52,953 nucleotides of DNA from an uncultured Bacilli bacterium (GTDB lineage Bacteria; Bacillota_I; Bacilli_A; RF39; UBA660): contig CAKOIJ010000004.1 of NCBI GenBank assembly GCA_934086775.1, forward strand, positions 1-52,953, read 5' to 3'. The notes beneath the pieces are model-generated. The model saw nothing but the letters and a program-made list of their open reading frames with translations. It made no database searches and was not told the origin of the DNA. The position numbers were made by a program, and so were the translations under genes. Shown here one piece after another: positions 7,761 to 16,801 of the stretch. The number at the start of each line of letters is the position of its first letter. Positions within the stretch are counted from its first letter, which is position 1.

Positions 7761-9485
7761 TTATTTCTTAGCACTTTCTCTTTTTTCTAATTCTTTATAA
7801 GCAATTTTACCTAAATTAGTCCTAGGTAAACTTTCAACCACTTCATATTCGTAGGGCTGGCTATACTTTGCTAAATATTCACTAGTTAATTTTTTAACTT
7901 CTCTTATAACTTTTTCCTTATTTGTATCATTACTTACCAAAGTAATAAATGCTTTTGCAACCTCATTTTTATAAGGATGAGGTTTACCAATTACACATAC
8001 TTCATTAACTAAAGGATGCTTCCTAATTATACTTTCAATATGAGATGGATAAAGATTATAACCATTAGAAATAATAACTCTCTTAAGTCGTTGTGCAAAA
8101 TAAACAAAGCCTTTCTCATCCATCTTTCCAAGATCTCCAGTATGAAGCCATACCTTTCCTTTTTTATCTTTCTCTAAAACCTTTTTAGTTTCCTCTTCAT
8201 CATTTAAATAACCTATCATAACATTAGGACCACTTATACAAATTTCCCCTACCTCATTTAAAGGCATTTCCTCTAAAGTTCCAGGTTTAGTTATCTTGTA
8301 AAAACAGTCTTGACATGGCACCCCTATACTACCTTCCATTTGAACTTTTCTAGGTAGTAAAGCACTTGCACCAGCACCCTCAGTAAGTCCATAACCTGGT
8401 CTAACAGTTGCCATGCTATTGTGCTCTTTCATAAAAAAATCAACTTTTTTCTTAAGTTCAGGATTAACCGTATCTCCACCAGTTATAATATCCTTCACAA
8501 AAGATAAATCAATATCATTTAGTATAGGATCATTTATCATATTATCTAGAAGTGTTGGAACACCAACTATAAAATTAGGTTTATATTGTTTTATAAGTCT
8601 ACCAAAAGCCTTATAATTAAAAACCGGTATAAGAGTGCACTTAACACCATATACAAGTGGAGTATGCACACAAACATCTAAACCAAAAGCATGAAAAATG
8701 GGCATAATTGTTAAAACTGTATCACCAGGTCCTGCTGGCATTATCATTGAACCAGTCTGAAGAGTTGCAGCATTAAAATTATTATTAGATAAAACAATAC
8801 CTTTACTTTCTCCGGTTGTTCCACCACTATATAAAATAACCGCAGGATCGCTAGCTTTTCTCTTAACCTTATATTTACCATCAAACATATATCCAAAATC
8901 AATAAAATTACTAAAAGAGAAAATATTTTCTTCATCATAATTAACTTTGACTTTCTTCTGGGTCAAATTATATGCAAGCCTAGTAACCCTATTCATCTTT
9001 TCACTAACAGACATAACAACCACTTTTACTGAAGTACCTTTAAGAATATTATAAACTTTAGGATAAGCAATATCTACAGTAAAAACAAGTTTACTATTAG
9101 ATATATTTATATAGTGTTCAATTTCCTTTTCCGCACTAAGTGGATGAACCATATTGCTAACCCCACCAACCATATTAATAGCATAAAACAGTACTATCGC
9201 TTGAGGCATATTAGGAGAAATAATAGTAACTTTATCTCCTTCTTTAACACCAAAAGCTTTTAAACTTCTAGCACTTTCCTCAATTTCATAAATTAATCTC
9301 TTAAAAGTAATAGAAGATCCATAGTATTCATACGCAAGACTACTAGGATTTCTATTTGCACTTTCATTCACCATTTCCCAAAGCATTTTATCAGGATAAT
9401 TAATACTTTTAGGAACTCCATCATCATAAAACTCTGTCCAAGGAGCACTAATACTTAAATTTTGTTGTTTCTTTAATTTTATCAT
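7761..9485 (-). CDS. Long-chain acyl-CoA synthetase / AMP-forming acyl ligase
   Basis: 574 residues of the ANL superfamily. The ATP-binding loop ILYSGGTTGESKG is near residue 220, the middle motif PGYGLTEG near 375, LHTGDLG near 450, the hinge RLKRVIISNGYNLYPSHIES near 475, and the C-terminal catalytic lysine in RTNLGKIAYKEL. It activates a carboxylic (probably fatty) acid to the adenylate and then a thioester. A good AGAAGGG site supports the ATG at 9485, which puts 38 bases of overlap on the upstream E2-like gene. Third gene of a cluster with an SDR and an acyltransferase, suggesting synthesis of a specific lipid or secondary product. Confidence 0.88.
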   Translation of the reverse strand: MIKLKKQQNLSISAPWTEFYDDGVPKSINYPDKMLWEMVNESANRNPSSLAYEYYGSSITFKRLIYEIEESARSLKAFGVKEGDKVTIISPNMPQAIVLFYAINMVGGVSNMVHPLSAEKEIEHYINISNSKLVFTVDIAYPKVYNILKGTSVKVVVMSVSEKMNRVTRLAYNLTQKKVKVNYDEENIFSFSNFIDFGYMFDGKYKVKRKASDPAVILYSGGTTGESKGIVLSNNNFNAATLQTGSMIMPAGPGDTVLTIMPIFHAFGLDVCVHTPLVYGVKCTLIPVFNYKAFGRLIKQYKPNFIVGVPTLLDNMINDPILNDIDLSFVKDIITGGDTVNPELKKKVDFFMKEHNSMATVRPGYGLTEGAGASALLPRKVQMEGSIGVPCQDCFYKITKPGTLEEMPLNEVGEICISGPNVMIGYLNDEEETKKVLEKDKKGKVWLHTGDLGKMDEKGFVYFAQRLKRVIISNGYNLYPSHIESIIRKHPLVNEVCVIGKPHPYKNEVAKAFITLVSNDTNKEKVIREVKKLTSEYLAKYSQPYEYEVVESLPRTNLGKIAYKELEKRESAKK

Positions 9486-10281
9486 TTACATTCCCTTCTA
9501 AACATTTTGGATTATTTAAAATATCTTGCATAAGTTTTACCGACTTAACAAAATATACACCATCAGCTATTCTCTCATCTATGTTAATACCAGCCTCGGT
9601 ATATTTCCTTCCATTTTCTTCCCTAATTTCTCCAAATGTGGCAAGAATAGAACTAGTACCAAAATCAGTTAAATTATGATAAATCGCACTACTTTTAATA
9701 CTTCCCAAATTACTAACTATACACGTACTATAATAAAGATTATCATTAATTAAACTTTTAGGTAATAAATCATGTCTATCCATATATTTAACTACTTTAA
9801 CCACTAAACTTATTAAAAAACTAGGTAACTTACCAATAATATTCATAATACTATTAGTTCCTTCTTCCTTGGCATTTCTAACATCACTAACAGCTTTTAA
9901 AGTTTTTTCTTTAATACTAAACAAATTATCTTCTGGATCTATCTTAATAACTTTTAAAATTTCTTTAGAAATATCTTCATAATTTACTTTAGCAGTAAAA
10001 GCAATCAAAACATCATTTCTATCATAATATTTCTTATTAACAATAAACCTATTAAGTAAAGGTCTATTATAAATAGTCTTAACAATTAAAGTAATAAACA
10101 AATGAAAATAAGTTAAATCATTATCCTTAAGTTTCATCTCTTCATAATACTTAACAAGTTCAGTAACATCTAATTTCTGATTAATAAAAACATCACTATC
10201 GCACCTATTAGGTTTAATATAAGGCATCAAAACATGCATTGCATCAATATCTTTTACTCTCTTACCATCTCTTCTATTCAT
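9448..10281 (-). CDS. E2/CAT-fold acyltransferase-like protein without lipoyl domain, catalytic His replaced
   Basis: 277 residues resembling the catalytic domain of 2-oxoacid dehydrogenase acyltransferases (chloramphenicol-acetyltransferase fold): STCIVSNLGSIKSSAIYHNL, and the C-terminal GINIDERIADGVYFVKSVKLMQDILNNP. In active E2 enzymes this last motif reads DHRxxDG; here the histidine is glutamate (DERIADG). There is no lipoyl or E1-binding domain, and no E1 or E3 gene nearby. It overlaps the SDR gene by 4 bases and the acyl-CoA ligase by 38 bases, so the three are co-translated. It may be a structural or altered-chemistry acyltransferase using the ligase's thioester; this is inference. 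Confidence 0.7.
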   Translation of the reverse strand: MNRRDGKRVKDIDAMHVLMPYIKPNRCDSDVFINQKLDVTELVKYYEEMKLKDNDLTYFHLFITLIVKTIYNRPLLNRFIVNKKYYDRNDVLIAFTAKVNYEDISKEILKVIKIDPEDNLFSIKEKTLKAVSDVRNAKEEGTNSIMNIIGKLPSFLISLVVKVVKYMDRHDLLPKSLINDNLYYSTCIVSNLGSIKSSAIYHNLTDFGTSSILATFGEIREENGRKYTEAGINIDERIADGVYFVKSVKLMQDILNNPKCLEGNVNDKIKETTKFKY

Positions 10282-11030
10282 TTTACTCTTCTCTTTCTAT
10301 GTTCAACTTTATAAAGAACTTTTAAAACTAATTTAATAGGAAGAAACTTACCAGCAATATACCCTAGTTTAACATCAAACCCCGGCACTATAATAAGCTT
10401 CTTTTTAAACATCTTTCTTATAGCATAACTTCCTACAAATTCACTAGTCTTACTATTTATACTAAAGTGTCCCCCAGCTACATTATTAAAATTAGTATCA
10501 ACCGGTCCAGGACAAAGTACACTTATACTTACCTTAGAACCATTTCTTCTAAGTTCTTCATAAATTCCAAGTGAATAACTTCTAACATAACTTTTAGTAG
10601 CATAATAAGTTCCAAGAAGTGGTCCACCTGGTAAAAGTCCTGCAATACTTGCAACATTCATAATATAATTATTACCATCCATATATTTTAAGCATGTCTT
10701 TGTAATTTTATGCAAACTTTTTACATTAACTTCTAACATTTCCATTTCTCTTTCCAAAGTAACTTCTTTATAATTCCCAAAAGCACCAAAGCCAGCATCA
10801 TTTATAACAACCTCGGGTTTCTCCTTTAAAATAAACTTAAGTAACCCATCCACTTCATCACTTTTACTTAAATCACATAAATAAATAGATGACCTTTCTA
10901 AAGTCTTACTTACTTTCTCTAGCTTAACCTTATCCTTTGAAACAAGAATAACCTCGTGTCCAAGTTTAGATAAACACTTTGCCATTTCTTTTCCAATTCC
11001 ACTAGATGCTCCTGTAACTAAACATTTCAT
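10278..11030 (-). CDS. Short-chain dehydrogenase/reductase (SDR)
   Basis: 250 residues. The Rossmann nucleotide site TGASSGIG is at 6-13, NDAGFGAFG (the NAG motif region) near 88, the catalytic serine in NVASIAGLLPGG near 130, and YYATK near 147 as the YxxxK motif. LCPGPVDTNF follows. Family members reduce or oxidise carbonyl/alcohol groups, often on acyl chains, with NAD(P)H. The C-terminus is basic (VEHRKRRVK). First gene of the cluster, starting after a TATAAT-containing AT-rich intergenic segment. Confidence 0.9.
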   Translation of the reverse strand: MKCLVTGASSGIGKEMAKCLSKLGHEVILVSKDKVKLEKVSKTLERSSIYLCDLSKSDEVDGLLKFILKEKPEVVINDAGFGAFGNYKEVTLEREMEMLEVNVKSLHKITKTCLKYMDGNNYIMNVASIAGLLPGGPLLGTYYATKSYVRSYSLGIYEELRRNGSKVSISVLCPGPVDTNFNNVAGGHFSINSKTSEFVGSYAIRKMFKKKLIIVPGFDVKLGYIAGKFLPIKLVLKVLYKVEHRKRRVK

Positions 11031-11364
11031 ATCTTGTTCACCTGCCTATAATAATTATATCAATTAAATAAAAAAAATAAAAGAAAAACAAAGAAAATCT
11101 ATAAATCTTTATCATAAAACATAATAAATACTTAAATCAAATAAATAAGTATTTCTAATTCTCTTATGAGGCTTAAAATTCTAGGTGGTCTACTATTCCT
11201 TAAACTTTCATCAAACCCTAAAAAACATTACTATTACTTTTTTTATATTCATAAAAACTATAAACGACAACAATTATTATACTCGAATATAATATAGTAA
11301 CAAAAGATAAAAAAACAATAGACAATTATCACATTTTATGGTTAAATAAAGTTAGGGTGGTAGT
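11031..11364. other. Intergenic region between divergent SDR cluster and rnr
   Basis: 334 AT-rich bases that should hold two divergent promoters. I see one perfect 9-bp inverted repeat (AAATACTTA at 11126-11134, TAAGTATTT at 11146-11154) of unknown role. I do not recognise a riboswitch or RNA gene here. Confidence 0.4.
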
Positions 11365-13473
11365 ATGAAAAAACAATTGCTTGATTACATATATAGTAAC
11401 GATTTTAAAGAAATATCTTATAATGGAATAAAAAAATACCTAGGAGTTAGCAGAAAACATTTAGATAATGAAGTTAAAAAAATGCTTTTTGAATTTGAAT
11501 TAGAAGGTCTTTTGTATGAAGATAAAGATGGCTTATACAAGAAGTTTCCCTCTAATTTTTTCGTATCAGAAATATCTTCAACAGGAAAAGGAACTAAATA
11601 CATATCTATAAATGATAAAAAAATATTAATGAAAGAAAATAACTTAAAAGGCGCTCTTCCATATGATAAAGTAATAATAAGTAACAAAGATGGAAAATAT
11701 AAAGTAGAAAAAATACTAATAAGAAGATTACCAAAAGTAGTATGTGAAGTTAGATTAAATGATGAAAACAAAAAATATTTACATCCAATAAAAACAAATA
11801 ACTCTCTTAAAATAACAATAGGTACAAAAAACATGAAAAAATTAGTACCAGGACAAAGAGTATTAATTGAAACAACAACAGAAGAATATGGTGACATGTA
11901 CGTAGGTAAATATATAAAAACAATAGGTAATGCAAACGACCCAGATATTGATTTTAAAACAATCGCGTATAACTATGGCTTTAATTTAGAATTTCCAGAC
12001 GAAGTATTAGAAGAAGTAAAAAAACTTAAAACAGAAGTAACTGAAGAAGATTTAATTGGAAGAGTTGACTTAAGAAATGAAAAGATTTTTACAATAGACG
12101 GGATAGATTGTAAAGACATGGATGATGCAGTATCAATTAAAAAAGATGATGAAGGAAACTATATATTAGGAGTCCACATTGCGCATGTATCACACTATGT
12201 AAAACCATCTTCAGAAATATTTAAAGAAGCAACAAGAAGAACCACAAGTGCATATTTCCCTGAATCAGTAATCCCAATGCTACCTTTTGAATTATCAAAT
12301 GGAATATGTAGTTTAAACGAAAATGCAGATAGACTAACAAGAACAGTTGAAATCAAATTTAATAATATAGGAAAAATAATAGATTTCAAAACATATAAAT
12401 CAGTAATTAATTCAAAGAAAAAAATGAATTATGATGATGTAACAAAAGTATTAACAAACGAAGAAATACCTAAAGGTTACGAACCATTTGCTAAAGATTT
12501 AAAACTTATGTATGAATTATCTAAAAAACTAAGTACAATTAAAAACGAAAGAGGTTACATAGGTTTAAACAGTGAAGAACTAAAATTTAAATTAGACGCA
12601 CTTACAAACACAGAAGAAATAAAAGTAGAAGAAAACTTAGAAAGTCATGAATTAATTGAAAACTTTATGTTATCCGCTAATGAATTAGTTACAACTATAT
12701 TTAGTTTACCATTTGTATATAGATGTCATAGTTACCCAAGTGAATATAAAATAAATGAACTCTTAATAAAACTAAAAGAATTAGGATATCATACTAAAAA
12801 CTTAAAAAATATGAAAACATCATTTTTAATTCAAAGACTACTAAAGGATTTCAAAGGAACTGAAGAATTTTTAGTAATATCAGAAATAATACTAAGAAGT
12901 CTTAAACTAGCATATTATGATGTAGAAAACATAGGTCACTTTGGTCTAGCACTTGAAAGTTACACACATTATACTAGTCCTATTAGAAGATTACCAGACT
13001 TACTTGTACACCACTTGCTTGACATCTATGAAACAGAAGAGTTAGATTTAGAAAAATTAGAAGAAATAAACAAAATACTAAAAACTCTATGTGAAAAATC
13101 TTCATTCATGGAAAGACAAGCTGATAAAGCAGAATATGAAGCAGATAAATTACAAGTAATAAATTACATAAAAAATCATGTAAATGAAGAAAGAATAGGA
13201 TTCATAGAAAATATAAATGAAAATAACATACATGTTAGAGTTCCAGGTTTAATGGATGGAGTTGTTTCTTATGAAAACATGCCAGAACAAACAAGAATGA
13301 CAGAAAAAGGCAAAATAAAAGGTTTAACTACTGGTAGAACCTATAAAGTAGGTCACAAAGTACTATTAAATGTACTAAATGCATCATACATTGACAACAC
13401 TATTTATTATAGTTTAGTAGATAATTTAACAATAACAGAAAGTGAAACAAAAAAATTAACAAAAACATTATAG
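11365..13473 (+). CDS. rnr: Ribonuclease R (3'-5' exoribonuclease, RNB family)
   Basis: 702 residues. The order is N-terminal winged-helix segment, cold-shock domains, the RNB catalytic domain with metal-binding GIDCKDMDDAV near residue 250 and YTHYTSPIRRLPDLLVHHLL near 530, then a C-terminal S1 domain (IGFIENINENNIHVRVPG...GVVSYENMP). It degrades structured RNA and takes part in mRNA and tmRNA-linked turnover. GGGTGG precedes the ATG. It heads a three-gene plus-strand run and is 7 bases from the next gene. The lysine-rich tail found in some RNase R proteins is short here. Confidence 0.95.
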   Translation: MKKQLLDYIYSNDFKEISYNGIKKYLGVSRKHLDNEVKKMLFEFELEGLLYEDKDGLYKKFPSNFFVSEISSTGKGTKYISINDKKILMKENNLKGALPYDKVIISNKDGKYKVEKILIRRLPKVVCEVRLNDENKKYLHPIKTNNSLKITIGTKNMKKLVPGQRVLIETTTEEYGDMYVGKYIKTIGNANDPDIDFKTIAYNYGFNLEFPDEVLEEVKKLKTEVTEEDLIGRVDLRNEKIFTIDGIDCKDMDDAVSIKKDDEGNYILGVHIAHVSHYVKPSSEIFKEATRRTTSAYFPESVIPMLPFELSNGICSLNENADRLTRTVEIKFNNIGKIIDFKTYKSVINSKKKMNYDDVTKVLTNEEIPKGYEPFAKDLKLMYELSKKLSTIKNERGYIGLNSEELKFKLDALTNTEEIKVEENLESHELIENFMLSANELVTTIFSLPFVYRCHSYPSEYKINELLIKLKELGYHTKNLKNMKTSFLIQRLLKDFKGTEEFLVISEIILRSLKLAYYDVENIGHFGLALESYTHYTSPIRRLPDLLVHHLLDIYETEELDLEKLEEINKILKTLCEKSSFMERQADKAEYEADKLQVINYIKNHVNEERIGFIENINENNIHVRVPGLMDGVVSYENMPEQTRMTEKGKIKGLTTGRTYKVGHKVLLNVLNASYIDNTIYYSLVDNLTITESETKKLTKTL

Positions 13474-13480
13474 GTGAAGT

Positions 13481-14149
13481 ATGGAAGAAAAAAGAATATT
13501 TGGAAAAGGCATTTGTTTTACAAAATTATTTATAATCTTTTTAATAGGTTGTTTATTTGGAAACTATTACGAAATGATTTTAAACTTAGTAAGACACTAC
13601 TTAAAAGATGGAAGTATATTCTGGGAAGTAAGAAGAGGTTTGATATACTTTCCACTGAGCCCAGTTTATGGACTAGGCACTGTTGTAATGACATATTTTC
13701 TTGCAGAAAAAAACTATAAGTGGTATCAAATACTAGCTTATGGTTCTCTTTTAGGTGGTGCAGTTGAATACATAATAAGTTTCCTTCAAGAAACATTTAC
13801 TGGCACAACATCATGGAACTATGTAAACAAAGTATTAGACATAAATGGAAGAACAACAATCCCAATAATGCTCTTATGGGGAATAATATGTTTAGTATTT
13901 GTAAAAATAGTCTATCCATTTCTAAGTAAACTAATAGAAAAAATACCTTATGAAATAGGAACAAAAATAACAAAAATACTTGTAATAATAATAGCAATTG
14001 ATATGTTTATATCATTTGGAGCAGTTATAAGACAAAACTTAAGAAGAAACAACATCCCGCCTTACTCTCCACTCGGTACTTTCTTTGATAAAGTTTATAC
14101 CGATGAAAGACTAAAAAGAGCATATCCAAACATGAAAGTGAGAAAATAA
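13481..14149 (+). CDS. CmpB-like membrane protein (putative ABC-transporter type IV family)
   Basis: 222 residues, about five membrane helices. The family's conserved stretches are visible: RRGLIYFPLSPVYGLG near 48, GGAVEYIISFLQETFTGTTSWNY near 87, and NGRTTIPIMLLWG near 125. Such proteins are widespread in Firmicutes; their transporter function is inferred only from family naming. AGGTG lies before the ATG. It sits 7 bases after rnr and 1 base before the glycosyltransferase. Confidence 0.75.
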   Translation: MEEKRIFGKGICFTKLFIIFLIGCLFGNYYEMILNLVRHYLKDGSIFWEVRRGLIYFPLSPVYGLGTVVMTYFLAEKNYKWYQILAYGSLLGGAVEYIISFLQETFTGTTSWNYVNKVLDINGRTTIPIMLLWGIICLVFVKIVYPFLSKLIEKIPYEIGTKITKILVIIIAIDMFISFGAVIRQNLRRNNIPPYSPLGTFFDKVYTDERLKRAYPNMKVRK

Positions 14150-14150
14150 A

Positions 14151-15296
14151 ATGATAGCAAACGCATTAATAATACTAGGGTTAATCTTATTAATATCAAA
14201 ATTTATAATAAGATTTTATAAAGGTATATTACCTAAAAAGCAAAAAGAAGCAAGTAACTTTTCAATACTAATTCCAGCTAGAAATGAAAGTAATGTAATA
14301 GAAGACTTACTTAAAAGTATAAAAAATCAAAGTGAAAAAATTAACTTTGAAAACGTATACATAATAATAGAAAACAAAAGTGACAAAACAGTTAAAATTG
14401 CTAAAAAATATAATGCTAATATAATTATAAGAGAAAAATTAAATCTAAAAAGAAAAGGTTATGCATTAATGGAAGCAATAGAAAAAATAACAGAAGAAAA
14501 AATATATGATGCTTACTTTATATTTGATGCAGACAACATATTAGATAAAGACTACCTAAAAAAAATGAAAAAAACATATTTAGAAGGATATTCTATTGGA
14601 ATAGGAAAAAGAAAAATCAAAAATAAAACAAATAGCATAGCTATTTCAAGTCAATTAATATTCACTCTAATAAATGACTTATCTAATAAAAATAGGAACA
14701 AATATAATGTAAATGCAAATGCTTCCGGAACTGGCTTTTACATAAGTGGTAAAGTAATAAATAAACTAAAAACATATCCATTTCATTCACTAACAGAAGA
14801 CTATGAAATATCTCTATATGCAGTGATAAACAACCTAACAACTAAATATAATGAAAAAGCTATATACTATGATGAACAACCAACAGACTATAAAACATAT
14901 TTTAATCAAAGAACAAGATGGGTTAAAGGTTACTTTGAAACAAGAAAAATATACACAAAAAACTTAATAAAAAAATTAAAACTTGATAATAAAAACTATA
15001 AATCTGTATATACTTCACTAATAGGAGTATATGATTTAATATTAATACTAATAGGATTACTAATAAAATGCTATAAATACCCTTTAGAAATAATACTAGC
15101 AGTATACATAGCATTAATAATATTTACAATAATACTTCTAAATAAAGAAAATATAAATATTAATAAAACATTATACTTAAAAGTATTACTAATAAACCCT
15201 TTATTACTTCTAACATACATACCATGTCTAATAAAATCAATATTTAAAAAAGACATTGAATGGACAGTAATACAGCACAAAGAGAAACTTGACTAG
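14151..15296 (+). CDS. Membrane glycosyltransferase, family 2
   Basis: 381 residues. An N-terminal membrane helix precedes the GT-A domain: ILIPARNESNVIEDLL, the nucleotide-sugar site YFIFDADNILD (DxD-type), LTEDYEISLYA (the ED motif) and QRTRWVKGYFE (the QxxRW motif of processive GT2 enzymes). Two C-terminal hydrophobic segments follow. This arrangement is that of poly-GlcNAc, cellulose-like or glycolipid synthases. It uses a cytoplasmic nucleotide sugar to build a surface polysaccharide or glycolipid; the substrate is not identifiable. Last gene of the rnr run. Confidence 0.85.
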   Translation: MIANALIILGLILLISKFIIRFYKGILPKKQKEASNFSILIPARNESNVIEDLLKSIKNQSEKINFENVYIIIENKSDKTVKIAKKYNANIIIREKLNLKRKGYALMEAIEKITEEKIYDAYFIFDADNILDKDYLKKMKKTYLEGYSIGIGKRKIKNKTNSIAISSQLIFTLINDLSNKNRNKYNVNANASGTGFYISGKVINKLKTYPFHSLTEDYEISLYAVINNLTTKYNEKAIYYDEQPTDYKTYFNQRTRWVKGYFETRKIYTKNLIKKLKLDNKNYKSVYTSLIGVYDLILILIGLLIKCYKYPLEIILAVYIALIIFTIILLNKENININKTLYLKVLLINPLLLLTYIPCLIKSIFKKDIEWTVIQHKEKLD

Positions 15297-15325
15297 TTTC
15301 CTTTTTTATTGCATTAACCACTTTT

Positions 15326-16639
15326 TTAAATAAACATAATCATAAATAGTGGATAATGCTCAATATTAAACTCATCAACATAAACATTACTACCTTTTTC
15401 AAGTTTAATATATCTAGAAACAGTTTTATAATTTTCAATTATAGATTTTAAAGATTTAGCTTGCTTATTATTACCAGATTTAACTTCTAAAGCAGTTACT
15501 TTCCCATCAATATTCAAAATAAAATTTATTTTAAGTTTACTCTTCTTTTGAAAATACATAACCTTATCATATCTAGTTTTAATTTCTTCAGCACAAACAT
15601 TTTCCAAAATAGCACCTTCATTAATATATAAATTTTCATTTAAAATATCTTTTTGTACACCTTGTTCAAACATAGAAATCAAAAGTCCTGTATCTCTTAC
15701 ATATATTTTAAAACTATTTTCTATTACATTAGAAACAAGTGGTGAAGCAGGCTCTGTTAAATTATTACACACATTAATTATTCCTGCATCTCTTAACCGC
15801 TCCAAACTTGAAAAATACTTTCTTTCTCCCTCATTAGGATTTGCACTAATAATATCTTTATATAAAAACTTTTTATTCGCTTTAGTTAATTGTGAAGGAA
15901 TACTATCAAAACAGTTAATTATTTTTTGTTTGCTTGTATCACTAGCATACTTTAATATATCCATTTTATAATTCTCAATAATACCTTTTTGTAATTCTAA
16001 AACATTTATTAAACTGTTTGTTTGAATATAAGTATTAACAATCTTAGGCATTCCACCAACAAGTAAATACATTTTAAAATACTCCTCAAATTGTTTAAGA
16101 ACATACTGATCAAGTGGCAAAAGGTTATTAAATGAATTTCTAGCAACATCTATTATTTCTTCCTTAACACCTATAGCCCATAAAAATTCTTCAAAGTCTA
16201 GTGGATACATATCTATAATTCTTTCATAACCTACTGGATATGAACTAATTTCCTTATAATATAAACCTAACAATGAACCAGATGCAACAACATCAATTGT
16301 GCTATCCATAGCAAAAGACTTTAGAGCAGTTCTAGCATTAGGGCAAGCTTGTATTTCATCTAAGAATATAATAGTATCATTTGAAATAAGAGGAATATTA
16401 GGAAAAGATAACTCCAATTTCATTTTTAGTGTCTTAATATCTAAATTCCCATCAAATATACTTTTATATGATGGTTCAAGTTCAAAATTAATATAAATAT
16501 AGCTTTTATAATTACTTTTAGCAAACTCATTTATAATATAAGTTTTACCAACTTGTCTAGCCCCCCTTACAAGCAAACACATATTTTCCTTACTATTTTT
16601 CCAATTAAGTAATTTTTCAGCAATTTTTCTTTTTAACAT
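15326..16639 (-). CDS. AAA+ ATPase with DUF4143 (archaeal-type ATPase family)
   Basis: 437 residues from the ATG at 16639, after GAAGGT; the longer open frame upstream is produced by the 33-bp repeats. Walker A RGARQVGKTYII near residue 25, Walker B TIIFLDEIQ near 90, sensor ASGSLLGLYYKE near 120, the family segment DMYPLDFEEFLWA near 145, and a C-terminal PD-(D/E)XK-like part (NEGAILENVCAEE, LEVKSGNNKQ). The family is abundant in anaerobes and of unknown role. It has its own promoter just downstream of three direct repeats, suggesting tight transcriptional control. Confidence 0.88.
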   Translation of the reverse strand: MLKRKIAEKLLNWKNSKENMCLLVRGARQVGKTYIINEFAKSNYKSYIYINFELEPSYKSIFDGNLDIKTLKMKLELSFPNIPLISNDTIIFLDEIQACPNARTALKSFAMDSTIDVVASGSLLGLYYKEISSYPVGYERIIDMYPLDFEEFLWAIGVKEEIIDVARNSFNNLLPLDQYVLKQFEEYFKMYLLVGGMPKIVNTYIQTNSLINVLELQKGIIENYKMDILKYASDTSKQKIINCFDSIPSQLTKANKKFLYKDIISANPNEGERKYFSSLERLRDAGIINVCNNLTEPASPLVSNVIENSFKIYVRDTGLLISMFEQGVQKDILNENLYINEGAILENVCAEEIKTRYDKVMYFQKKSKLKINFILNIDGKVTALEVKSGNNKQAKSLKSIIENYKTVSRYIKLEKGSNVYVDEFNIEHYPLFMIMFI

Positions 16640-16661
16640 GTCATTACCTTCTTTCTCCCTA

Positions 16662-16691
16662 ATTATAACACTCCAAACTAAAAAATGTAAG
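16662..16691 (-). promoter_or_regulatory. Promoter of the DUF4143 ATPase gene
   Basis: On the minus strand TTACAT (16691-16686), 18-bp spacer, TATAAT (16667-16662). The -35 box lies in the promoter-proximal copy of the 33-bp repeat. Confidence 0.55.
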
Positions 16692-16784
16692 TTTTTTCCA
16701 CGACTTAAATGAACTAGTTGCAAGTTTTTCCCACGACTTTTGTGTATTAATTGCAAGTTTTTCCTACGACTTTTTAAATTATAA
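16686..16784. repeat. Three tandem 33-bp direct repeats upstream of the DUF4143 ATPase
   Basis: Copies are at 16686-16718, 16719-16751 and 16752-16784. The shared core is GCAAGTTTTTCCCACGACTT (plus strand), with one or two changes per copy; the remaining ~12 bases differ. The core carries an imperfect inverted repeat AAGT...ACTT. Exact 33-base spacing puts every copy on nearly the same DNA face. They abut the promoter, so they look like protein-binding iterons. Because 33 is divisible by three, they also extend the open frame upstream as a repeated SRGKNLQL peptide. Confidence 0.85.
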
Positions 16785-16801
16785 GAAAAAATAGAACTAA
16801 T

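Noticed and set aside
11031..11364. Riboswitch or RNA gene upstream of rnr
   Set aside because: Only one AT-rich inverted repeat is visible and no conserved RNA motif could be recognised.
16640..16756. N-terminal 39-residue extension of the DUF4143 ATPase (MQLIHKSRGKN...)
   Set aside because: It is translation of the 33-bp repeats through the promoter. A proper ribosome binding site and ATG lie at 16639.
16686..16784. The three 33-bp repeats as a small CRISPR array
   Set aside because: Copies are tandem with only ~12 variable bases between cores, no cas genes are near, and the repeats overlap a promoter.
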